Shown: one piece after another, positions 1 to 5,905 of the stretch
Layout of the letters: every line of letters starts with the position of its first letter
How positions within the stretch are numbered: position 1 is the stretch's first letter
DNA from: CAVWDI01 sp046259385
Lineage (GTDB): Bacteria; Chloroflexota; Anaerolineae; Anaerolineales; UBA4823
DNA length: 5,981 bases
NCBI GenBank assembly: GCA_046259385.1
Contig: JBJYWI010000130.1
Location: forward strand, 1 to 5,981
Direction: 5' to 3'
Notes under the pieces: generated by a model
The model's database searches: none
What the model saw: only the letters and a program-made list of their open reading frames with translations
Told to the model about the DNA's origin: nothing
Program-made: the position numbers and the translations under genes

Positions 1-215
1 CCGGAAGAAAAGAAAACCTCGCATTCACGAAAAGAACCGGTAAGACAATACTTATCCTGGTGGGAACGCTTCACGCTGCCAGGAGGGGTGGCGTGAAAGC
101 AGTAATTTGATGGGCTGGCGTATCCAAAAAAAGAATCGGGTTCTTCTTTAATACCGATAAAAGGGCAGTTTTTCGATTCTTTCTTGTGGATTTTGCTTTC
201 AGCGTTGTTATTCAT
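1..215 (-). CDS. Uncharacterised four-cysteine motif protein, N-terminal part (runs off left edge)
   Basis: An open frame starts at an ATG at 213-215 and stays open for 71 codons to the window edge; its 3' end is missing. The ATG overlaps the stop of the upstream tyrosine kinase gene (ATGAATAA, 8 bp), with GGTGA and a G-rich stretch just upstream, so translation is probably coupled. The first 16 residues are polar and lysine-rich. A patterned module follows: C17-P-F-I-G, then P26-D, S34-P-S-N-Y-C39, H52-Q53, Y56-C57-L58 and C65. That gives C-x(21)-C-x(17)-C-x(7)-C. No signal peptide or membrane segment precedes the module, so this part is probably cytoplasmic unless membrane segments follow. 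From memory, similar CP-[FY]-[LI]-G...HQ...YCL...C modules occur in uncharacterised Chloroflexota proteins, some with LysM domains; I could not check this. Four spaced cysteines suggest metal binding or disulfides. Function unknown. Confidence is high that it is coding, low on any role. Confidence 0.8.
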   Translation of the reverse strand, partial: MNNNAESKIHKKESKNCPFIGIKEEPDSFFGYASPSNYCFHATPPGSVKRSHQDKYCLTGSFRECEVFFSS

Positions 216-2121
216 CCCCGCCATTTTCACCGAAGTAATCACCAAATTCCTTGGAGTAATACCTTGAGTAGTAACGGTAACCCCTGTAATACGATGAAAA
301 CTGGCGCGTTATGGGGTTCAGGACAACACCTAAAACATTCACGTTCCCCTGATAGAGCTGCACCAACTGGACCTGCACCTGTCCGATCTTTGTCTTGCCT
401 GGTTCTACTATAATGATCACACCGTCAACCTGCGCTCCCAAAGCGACCGGGTCGGTGACAAACGCTGGCGGCGTATCGAGAATTACGATATCAGAAATAG
501 AGCTTATATCCTCCAGAAACTTCTTCATCCGTTTGGAACCGAGAAGTTCGGTTGGGTTTGGAGGCAGGGCTCCACTTGTGATGATCTTGACTTTCAGGTC
601 ATCCCAGTCATTGCTGATATCGGCGATTAAAGCGTCCGATTTAAAAATATCGGATAAGCCAACCCGGTTGGGTAAATCAAAAAAATGGTGCACCGCAGGA
701 CGCCTGAGGTCAGCATCTATAAGATAAACATCCTTTTCCGTTTGCGCCAGGATGGCAGCAAGATTCACAGCAACTGTTGTTTTTCCTTCTGAAGGGTTGG
801 CGCTGGTAATCACCAGGGACCTGAGAGGATGGTCAACGCTGTAGAAATTAAGGTTGGTCCTTAGACTCCGGAATTCCTCTGTAATTAGTGAGTGCGGATT
901 CTCAAGAACAAAGACGCCGTTTTTATCTTTTTGTTTGGACTTGACCTGTTCCATATCTCCAATTAATCCAATAACCGGAATTCCGAGGTGCTCAGTAACA
1001 TCAGAGGGTGATTTAATTGTATCGTCCAGATACTCGATCACAAACGCAGCTGCGCCTGTAGCAAATACACCAATTACAATACCTAGCAGAGCGCTGTGTG
1101 CAGGTTGCGGTTGTATTGGGCTTGATGGTATACCAGCCTTTTCTATTTGGACTATATTGGGTGTGTTACGAAGGCGTGCAAGCCGGATCATTTCATAATT
1201 ATTGAGCAATTCGGTATACAGTCGCTGGTACAGTTCGAGTGTGGTTTGTAGTTGGGCTACCCGGGAGGGATTTGAGCTGTTTTGCGCAGATTCTTCACCA
1301 GGATTGCCAATCACCAATAAATTCGCATAAGCTTCCTTATATAATTCTCTTAAAGTTTTTAGCTGGTCAAGCTGGTTCTGAGTTTCTTTATATTCAATAT
1401 CAGCAGAAGGTGATAAAGTCGGCGTTGGGATAGGTGTTGCGGTTGATGAAAAGCTTGTCGCTGGTGTTGAAGTGGGAAATGGAGTGGGGAAAAAGCTTTC
1501 CAGATTCTGTTCTGTTCTGATTATCTCCATCTCAGTATTATCAAGTTGGATTTTCAAATCGGCGATTTGCTGCTGAAGCTGGGACTCCTCAATCGCTTGG
1601 CTCTGCTGAGAAGATTCAACCAGTTCGTCCTGCAGAGCGTTAATCTGTTCCTCCAGTTTTGTTATTTGTGCTTGAGAAAGCTCCTCTGAAGCTGCGTAAC
1701 GGTCAGATTGGATATTCTCGTTGTAAATATTAAATACTTCAACTAAGTGATTAGCGATATCAGCAGTCCTGACCGGGTCTCGGTCTTTGACACTGATATT
1801 GAGCAAGTGCGAGTCCTCAATCTGGCTGACATTGATCTGACCTGATGAGATTGAATAGCCAAGTTGTTCACTCAATTGCTCGATTACCGGACCCGCAGTG
1901 AGCAAATGTGAATAGGTCTGGGCGAGCTGAATTTCACGCCAGAGCGAATAATCATACCCTTCGGTGGAAGAATACTGGCTGACCATGACGCGGGTACTGG
2001 TCTGGTAGACTGTTGGAGTTCTTAGACTGATAATAAAGGCAATAAGCCCTCCCAGCACTCCCCCGATTGCCAGCAGCCATAACCACTTGCGGATAAAATA
2101 CAAGTATTGTCTGAGTTCCAT
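208..2121 (-). CDS. Polysaccharide co-polymerase fused to bacterial tyrosine kinase (Wzz/Wzc/CpsD type)
   Basis: This 637-residue protein has the fused layout of Wzc-like proteins that control exopolysaccharide chain length and export at the cytoplasmic membrane. An N-terminal Wzz domain begins with TM1 (about residues 13-32). Residues 145-210 and 245-310 are Gln/Glu-rich and probably coiled coil; a Ser/Thr/Pro-rich segment (211-240) separates them. The proline-rich stretch P332-P340 leads into TM2 (about 343-363). The cytoplasmic BY-kinase domain has the oligomerisation motif E415-x2-R418-x2-R421, Walker A ANPSEGKTT (441-449, K447), Walker A' LIDADLRRP (467-475) and Walker B VILDTPP (546-552). 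A C-terminal tyrosine cluster (Y611, 612, 615, 617, 618, 621, 622, 629) is the expected autophosphorylation site. The ATG at 2121 places TM1 correctly, although no strong Shine-Dalgarno precedes it. The gene follows a 495-bp gap, so it may have its own promoter, and it overlaps the next gene by 8 bp. Family assignment is secure; the glycan is unknown. Confidence 0.95.
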   Translation of the reverse strand: MELRQYLYFIRKWLWLLAIGGVLGGLIAFIISLRTPTVYQTSTRVMVSQYSSTEGYDYSLWREIQLAQTYSHLLTAGPVIEQLSEQLGYSISSGQINVSQIEDSHLLNISVKDRDPVRTADIANHLVEVFNIYNENIQSDRYAASEELSQAQITKLEEQINALQDELVESSQQSQAIEESQLQQQIADLKIQLDNTEMEIIRTEQNLESFFPTPFPTSTPATSFSSTATPIPTPTLSPSADIEYKETQNQLDQLKTLRELYKEAYANLLVIGNPGEESAQNSSNPSRVAQLQTTLELYQRLYTELLNNYEMIRLARLRNTPNIVQIEKAGIPSSPIQPQPAHSALLGIVIGVFATGAAAFVIEYLDDTIKSPSDVTEHLGIPVIGLIGDMEQVKSKQKDKNGVFVLENPHSLITEEFRSLRTNLNFYSVDHPLRSLVITSANPSEGKTTVAVNLAAILAQTEKDVYLIDADLRRPAVHHFFDLPNRVGLSDIFKSDALIADISNDWDDLKVKIITSGALPPNPTELLGSKRMKKFLEDISSISDIVILDTPPAFVTDPVALGAQVDGVIIIVEPGKTKIGQVQVQLVQLYQGNVNVLGVVLNPITRQFSSYYRGYRYYSRYYSKEFGDYFGENGGDE

Positions 2122-2158
2122 AAATAATATTAACTGAAGTTAGGTCAACCCTTTGTTT

Positions 2159-2308
2159 TCATATTATTGAACCATTGATAAATGTAGAAAAAGCGCTGGA
2201 TATTATATCGCCTAAAACTGAATTGACGAGATGATCAGGTTTAATAACAAAAACATATCCATTGTCCTCATAAATCGTGTCTACTAATGCAGTTAATTTC
2301 AAAACCAT
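2159..2308 (-). CDS. Possible small ORF (49 aa) upstream of the kinase gene
   Basis: An ATG at 2306-2308, directly after an in-frame TAG and GGA, opens 49 codons ending in TGA at 2159-2161, 37 bp before the kinase ATG. The product starts MVLKLTALVDTIYEDNG and continues with hydrophobic and polar residues in a protein-like mix, with no obvious membrane segment or motif. There is no convincing ribosome binding site, and a candidate promoter for the kinase lies inside the frame. It may be a small gene, a remnant of a lost gene, or chance; in sequence this AT-rich a frame of this length is not rare. I do not recognise a family. Confidence 0.2.
   Translation of the reverse strand: MVLKLTALVDTIYEDNGYVFVIKPDHLVNSVLGDIISSAFSTFINGSII
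2202..2229 (-). promoter_or_regulatory. Candidate sigma-70-type promoter for the kinase gene
   Basis: On the minus strand a perfect TATAAT (2202-2207) is preceded, 16 bp upstream, by TCGTCA (2224-2229), which matches four of six bases of the -35 consensus. Transcription would start near 2195 and give a leader of about 75 nt before the kinase ATG. The position suits a separate kinase/cysteine-protein transcript, but the region is AT-rich, so a TATAAT can arise by chance. Confidence 0.3.
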
Positions 2309-2421
2309 TCCCTAAATACCATTCTTATACAGGCAGGACAGGATAAGATTAAGTTTCCGAAAGAGCAGGGTATTACTTATAAGAGTATCAGAATATTTCA
2401 TTCTTATTATTTTGAAAATTT

Positions 2422-2544
2422 TTACAAAGAGATTTGAGCTATCCCTGTACTTTTTTGATCAGTAAAATTGAGCACCCTAACTTTTTTACCAGGAAAATTC
2501 TTTACTCTTTCCCCAATTTTTGGATATTGAACCTTAACCAGCAT
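2422..2544 (-). CDS. Possible small ORF (40 aa) or decayed gene fragment
   Basis: An ATG at 2542-2544 opens 40 codons ending in TAA at 2422-2424. The frame is open further upstream, all the way back to the TGA of the polymerase gene (2617-2619), in the same frame as that gene: 64 sense codons in all. The product is basic, beginning MLVKVQYPKIGERVKNF, with no motif that I recognise. The last two thirds overlap the imperfect tandem duplication, which would encode related NF-x(3-4)-K segments. No clear Shine-Dalgarno is present. It could be a small gene, a former C-terminal extension of the polymerase, or chance. Confidence 0.2.
   Translation of the reverse strand: MLVKVQYPKIGERVKNFPGKKVRVLNFTDQKSTGIAQISL
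2436..2499. repeat. Imperfect tandem duplication, two units of about 34 and 30 bp
   Basis: Unit 1 (2436-2469) and unit 2 (2470-2499) abut exactly and share, in the same order on the plus strand, GAGC, CCCT, ACTTTTTT, CAG and AAAATT, with short indels and substitutions between these blocks. The matching order and spacing suggest an old duplication in the intergenic region. No third unit is visible on either side. Confidence 0.5.
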
Positions 2545-2573
2545 CTCAGATCGAGCTAATTTGAGATTTTTAT

Positions 2574-2608
2574 AAAAATTACCTGCTGAAATTATGTTCC
2601 AGCTTTGG
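2574..2608 (-). terminator. Weak terminator-like hairpin after the polymerase gene
   Basis: Starting 8 bp past the polymerase stop, the minus strand reads CC-aaa-GCTG, an 11-nt loop, then CAGC-a-GG, followed by TAATTTTT. The stem has only four uninterrupted pairs (six with an internal bulge), so it would be a poor intrinsic terminator. It is listed because of its position and the T run. Confidence 0.2.
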
Positions 2609-2616
2609 ATTACAAT

Positions 2617-3924
2617 TCAATTCATCTGGTTTAGGTTAGGATTAAATTCAGGTGTAGATCCTTCATGTTTCAATGTCTGAAAATGTTTAACCCGATTAAT
2701 CGAATATATCGAGATCGCTGCAGCATAACCCCAGATTACCCAAACCAGCGGCGCTGGCCGAACCATACCCCAAACCACCGCATCCGTCAGCCCGTTAATA
2801 ATCAGAGCAATCTGGCTTGCAAGCAGCGCTGCACAAGATGCCATGATGAGTTGTTCCCCCTTTAGCTTTCCGTATCTGAAGAATCGCCAGGAGAGATAGA
2901 TCATAGTTAAAAAGATCGAACACCAGGCGACCAGTCCCAGCATGCCAAGGTCAACCGCGACCTGCATGAAGATGTTGTGGGCGTGGGGGATATAGGCAGG
3001 GGCGTACTGGTCGTAGGCGAAAAATGTCTCTGCTGCCTCCTGGAAGGATCCCATCCCGACACCGGTGTAGGGGAAATCGCGAATGAGGATGAGAGCCCGC
3101 GACCATATCTCAAGCCTGGTATCCAGATCTCCAACTGTATTGCTGTAAAGCAGCACTTCCAGAATTTGCATATCTCCCAAAACCATTACCAGCGCTATTA
3201 GTATCACAATACCCAGAAAGATCAGAATCCAGGACCGGCGGTCGAACAGAAGCAGAAAGGTCAAAAATACAGCCGCGGTTGCGGTCCAAGCGCTGCGCGC
3301 CCGGGTTAGTATTAGCATAACCATCATAAGCGAAAATGCTAATGCTGCAAGCATCTTGTCTATCTTCCCAGCTCGTTTCCACCGAAAGATCAAAATCGAT
3401 AGTGGAAAGGGAAGCAGGATTACAAGACTGCCTGCCATAACGCTCGGATTGGCGCTGTCAGATACCAGTATGGAGAAATACCTGTAAAACAATTCGGGGA
3501 TAAAAGTGATTTTGTCGAATGTCCACAATACGCTGAATGGAGCAAAAAGAGCGAGCCCAAGACCGGCTAAGGTTAAACCGGTAAACAGCAACCTGATCCT
3601 GGAATGCGAAGAGCACCAGTTAACAATCGCGTAAAAGAGAGCAATTCCCGCAAGAAACCGCCAGACCTGGATCATGGTCTTTTCCAGGGTTGTTGTTGCG
3701 TATACAGTTACCAGCATAGCTAGGCAGAGCAACCCAATCCCCCAGTCAGCGGGAGTGCGCATAGTCAGATAACCGTTTCCGATTAAGCGTATTGTCCAGA
3801 AGAATATCGCCGCAAGGGTTATGAGAGGCAGCAACTGGATCCAGAACAAGCTCAAGGCGGAAAGAGCAAAAAGAAACCAGATTTCAGCGGAAAGGATCTT
3901 TTGGGAGGTAAAGGTGATATTCAA
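2617..3924 (-). CDS. O-antigen ligase / polysaccharide polymerase family membrane protein (Wzy_C)
   Basis: This 435-residue protein is mostly hydrophobic, with roughly ten to twelve membrane segments, as in Wzy polymerases and WaaL ligases that use undecaprenyl-linked glycans at the outer face of the cytoplasmic membrane. Family marks include TRARSAW (208-214, a conserved arginine after a membrane segment), D268-x-R-x-E-I-W in the long extracytoplasmic loop, TGVGMGSF (287-294) and HAHNIF (314-319), the H-x-H-N signature just before the next membrane segment. The tail from about residue 409 is polar. The start is unusual: the first start codon after the in-frame upstream stop is TTG at 3922-3924, with no good Shine-Dalgarno, and a 7-codon ORF overlaps it. 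Starting there keeps the first membrane segment; the next in-frame ATG (residue 55) would lose one or two. The gene begins 95 bp after the aminotransferase. Polymerase and ligase cannot be told apart from sequence alone. Confidence 0.9.
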   Translation of the reverse strand: MNITFTSQKILSAEIWFLFALSALSLFWIQLLPLITLAAIFFWTIRLIGNGYLTMRTPADWGIGLLCLAMLVTVYATTTLEKTMIQVWRFLAGIALFYAIVNWCSSHSRIRLLFTGLTLAGLGLALFAPFSVLWTFDKITFIPELFYRYFSILVSDSANPSVMAGSLVILLPFPLSILIFRWKRAGKIDKMLAALAFSLMMVMLILTRARSAWTATAAVFLTFLLLFDRRSWILIFLGIVILIALVMVLGDMQILEVLLYSNTVGDLDTRLEIWSRALILIRDFPYTGVGMGSFQEAAETFFAYDQYAPAYIPHAHNIFMQVAVDLGMLGLVAWCSIFLTMIYLSWRFFRYGKLKGEQLIMASCAALLASQIALIINGLTDAVVWGMVRPAPLVWVIWGYAAAISIYSINRVKHFQTLKHEGSTPEFNPNLNQMN

Positions 3925-3944
3925 ATTGTTGGGTAAGAATTCAT
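3921..3944 (-). promoter_or_regulatory. Seven-codon leader ORF overlapping the polymerase TTG start
   Basis: An ATG at 3942-3944, with AGG 7 nt upstream, opens MNSYPTI and stops at TGA (3921-3923), which overlaps the polymerase TTG as TTGA. Ribosomes ending here could restart on the TTG, which has no good binding site of its own. A one-base indel in this stretch would instead fuse the ATG to the polymerase, so a sequence error or the true N-terminus is an open question. Confidence 0.3.
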
Positions 3945-4019
3945 TCCAAGACCTGCAATTTCGTGGGAATTGTCGACCCGGGAATCAGAAACTAGAATGA
4001 TAAATGGTAATAGGTGCGA

Positions 4020-5165
4020 TCATAAAGCCCCGGTTACAACCTTGATCACGCGCTCGGTTTGGATTGAGGTCATTGAAGCAAAAAGAGGCAGGGTAACTTC
4101 GCGACGGGCAACATGTTCGGTATTTGGAAGGGAAACATCTGGATAGCGATTGGAATAAAAGCTGAACTGGTGGATGGGTGGGTAATGGATGCTGGTCTGG
4201 ATGCCTTCAGACCGGAGCGTCTCCATAAACATCTTGCGGTCGGAAACATTCGGAAGCAGGATAGGAAAGATGTGGTATGCACCTTTACATTCTTTTTTTG
4301 ATACCAGTTCTCGGAAAGGCAGCGTTAGGGGAAACAATTTAAATGCATTCCAATAATGCTCTGTGATCCTTGAACGGGCTACGTTGTCGGCATCCAATTT
4401 CGCCAGCTGAACGATCCCAAGGGCTGAACGGATTTCGTCAATCCGGTAGTTATATCCGAGCCCGACCACATCGTATGAATAGGCATGCCCCTGGTGGCGG
4501 TCCCAGGTCTGGCTGGTCATCGCATGCGAACGAAGAGACCTGGCTTTCTCTGCCAGTTTATCGCTCCGGGTGACCAGCATCCCGCCTTCGCCGGTGACAA
4601 GATTCTTATTGGAAAAGAAGCTGAAACAGCCGATATCCCCCCAGGTGCCCAAAAATTTTCCATTGAGGACAGCTCCGGGAGCGTGGGCTGCATCCTCTAT
4701 CACCGCCAGGTTGTGCCTGGAGGCGATTTCCATAATTTCCTCCATCCGGCAGGGGAACCCGGCATAGTGCATTACGATGACTGCTTTTGTTTGCGGGGTG
4801 ATCGCGCCTTCGATTGAGTCGGGAGAAATGGTCAGCTCATCCGGACCGAGTATATCAGCAAAGCGTACCCGGGCGCCGCAGTATGTGGGAGCGTTTGCTG
4901 TGGCGACAAAGGAGAGTGAGGGGAGGATGACTTCATCCCCTTCGCCGATTCCTAAAACAAGGCATGCGAGGTGCAGCGCTGAAGTGGCGTTAGACACCGC
5001 TACGGCATGTCCTGTATTCAACTTGGCGGCAAACTGGCGCTCAAATTCACCGGTAACAGAGCCCATCGTAAGCCAGCGGCTGCGCAGCACTTCCAGGACA
5101 GCTTTTTCCTCAGCTTCCCCGTAATTAATATCGGAGAGAGGCACATTCCAGATCGTTTCAGTCAT
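4020..5165 (-). CDS. DegT/DnrJ/EryC1/StrS-family PLP-dependent sugar aminotransferase
   Basis: This 381-residue protein is full length for fold-type I DegT/ArnB-like aminotransferases, which transfer an amino group, usually from glutamate, to the keto group of a nucleotide-linked sugar in the cytoplasm. In order: the N-terminal RSRWLTMGSVTGEFE (28-42); AVSNATSALHLA (56-67), the PLP-phosphate and cofactor-stacking region; VIEDAAHAPGA (155-165) with the conserved D158 that contacts the PLP nitrogen; SFFSNKNLVTGEGG (182-195) with K187 as the Schiff-base lysine; GYNYRIDEI (237-245); and YHIFPI (297-302) with HYPPIH (327-332) near the C-terminus. All key residues are present. The ATG at 5163-5165 overlaps the nucleotidyltransferase stop as ATGA, so translation is coupled. 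With the SDR upstream it probably makes a 4-amino (or 3-amino) deoxy sugar for the glycan; perosamine-type sugars are one possibility. The exact substrate cannot be read from the sequence. Confidence 0.95.
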   Translation of the reverse strand: MTETIWNVPLSDINYGEAEEKAVLEVLRSRWLTMGSVTGEFERQFAAKLNTGHAVAVSNATSALHLACLVLGIGEGDEVILPSLSFVATANAPTYCGARVRFADILGPDELTISPDSIEGAITPQTKAVIVMHYAGFPCRMEEIMEIASRHNLAVIEDAAHAPGAVLNGKFLGTWGDIGCFSFFSNKNLVTGEGGMLVTRSDKLAEKARSLRSHAMTSQTWDRHQGHAYSYDVVGLGYNYRIDEIRSALGIVQLAKLDADNVARSRITEHYWNAFKLFPLTLPFRELVSKKECKGAYHIFPILLPNVSDRKMFMETLRSEGIQTSIHYPPIHQFSFYSNRYPDVSLPNTEHVARREVTLPLFASMTSIQTERVIKVVTGAL

Positions 5166-5884
5166 TTCTCGGATGTTGAAGGGAGGAACTCTGAACGCAT
5201 ATGTTCAAAATCCTGGACAGCCTGTTCATAATCAGCCTGTCTTCCAAGGTCCTGCCAGTAGCCGTCAAACTGGAATCTTTTAACCGTTTCTCCTGATTTG
5301 ATCATTTTCAGCACCAGGTCCGGAAAGTCCAAGTAACGGTTGTAGGGGACATATTCCAGTACCCGCGGTTCGAACACATAGATTCCCATGCTGACATCGA
5401 AATTGTAGATTGGTTTTTCGAGGTACCCCGTCAGATGGTCGTCCTCACCAACCTGCAGGACTCCGAGATCTATCTCGACCTGCCTCGATTTGGAAGCGAT
5501 GGTTGCAATAGTGTTTGATTGTAAATGGAAATTGATGAGCTGGTTGAAATCGAGGTTCGTCAGTACATCTCCATTGCAGATCAGAAACGGAGCATCCAAT
5601 CTATCTGCTAACAAGGAAAGCGGGCCGGCAGTACCGAGAGGCAAATCCTCCATGCTGTATTCAATGTTTACTCCCAGTCTCTCGCCGTCCCCAAAAAAAG
5701 CCCGCAGTAGTTCCGCCAGGTGTCCGACAGTGAGAATGTATTCTGAAATCCCGGCGGATTTCATCTGTTCTATCAGTATTTCCAGGATCGGCATGTCACC
5801 GATCGGCATTAATGGTTTTGGCAAAATTTTTGTAAAAGGGGTCAGGCGGGTGCCTTTTCCCCCGGCTAAAATCACGGCTTTCAT
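5162..5884 (-). CDS. Sugar-1-phosphate nucleotidyltransferase (NDP-sugar pyrophosphorylase)
   Basis: This 240-residue single-domain enzyme belongs to the NTP_transferase family, which joins an NTP and a sugar-1-phosphate to give an NDP-sugar and pyrophosphate. It shows LAGGKGTRL (6-14), the nucleotide-binding loop, then LPKPLMPIGDMP (21-32), PLGTAGPL (82-89), NGD (104-106) with metal-binding D106, EKP (156-158), MGIYVF (166-171), and YWQDLGRQADYE (209-220), where D212 is the likely second metal ligand. It lacks the left-handed beta-helix of bifunctional acyl- or acetyltransferase versions, so it is the short form. Mannose-1-phosphate guanylyltransferase-like and glucose-1-phosphate thymidylyl- or cytidylyltransferase activities are all possible. 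It starts 21 bp after the SDR stop, with no strong Shine-Dalgarno, and overlaps the aminotransferase by 4 bp. It probably activates the sugar used by those two enzymes. Confidence 0.92.
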   Translation of the reverse strand: MKAVILAGGKGTRLTPFTKILPKPLMPIGDMPILEILIEQMKSAGISEYILTVGHLAELLRAFFGDGERLGVNIEYSMEDLPLGTAGPLSLLADRLDAPFLICNGDVLTNLDFNQLINFHLQSNTIATIASKSRQVEIDLGVLQVGEDDHLTGYLEKPIYNFDVSMGIYVFEPRVLEYVPYNRYLDFPDLVLKMIKSGETVKRFQFDGYWQDLGRQADYEQAVQDFEHMRSEFLPSTSEK

Positions 5885-5905
5885 AGGATAATTTTTTGGA
5901 TTACT

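Larger units (their letters stand above)
2122..2616. other. Long AT-rich intergenic region between polymerase and kinase genes
   Basis: This 495-bp gap is visibly more AT-rich than the flanking genes (about one third GC in the lines I counted). I recognise no known gene, RNA or insertion sequence in it. It holds a candidate sigma-70-like promoter for the kinase gene, a weak terminator-like hairpin after the polymerase stop, an imperfect tandem duplication of about 30-34 bp, and three successive short minus-strand open frames (2422-2544, 2312-2401, 2159-2308). These could be a decayed gene, small genes, or chance open frames in a long leader. Confidence 0.7.

Noticed and set aside
1..96. Plus-strand open frame from the left edge to TGA at 94-96 (31 codons)
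   Set aside because: It lies opposite the minus-strand four-cysteine frame, whose patterned motif and coupled start are much stronger; the plus frame shows no motif.
854..1198. 114-codon plus-strand open frame opposite the kinase gene
   Set aside because: It is a shadow of the kinase and TM2 coding region, with no motif of its own.
2143..2148. TTGACC as a -35 box just upstream of the kinase ATG
   Set aside because: With normal 16-18 bp spacing the -10 would fall on the start codon, and the nearer TAATAT is only 10 bp away, so no workable promoter results.
2324..2347. Inverted CTTAT/ATAAG ends around an ACAGG direct repeat, operator-like
   Set aside because: Only five base pairs match and the inner bases do not pair; there is no second copy elsewhere in the window.
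2566..2579. Perfect 14-bp palindrome made only of A and T
   Set aside because: With no loop and no GC pairs it would make a very weak hairpin, and such palindromes are expected in an AT-rich gap.
2907..3382. Alternative minus-strand frames of 75 and 90 codons within the polymerase gene
   Set aside because: They overlap the Wzy_C signature region in the wrong frame and lack membrane segments or motifs.
3937..3982. GAATTC, GTCGAC and CCCGGG sites close together, reminiscent of a cloning polylinker
   Set aside because: The sites are separated by ordinary sequence, other polylinker sites are missing, and the genes on both sides fit one locus, so chance is the simpler explanation.
4485..4817. 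110-codon plus-strand open frame
   Set aside because: It is antisense to the aminotransferase, whose catalytic motifs are all present; the plus frame shows no family features.
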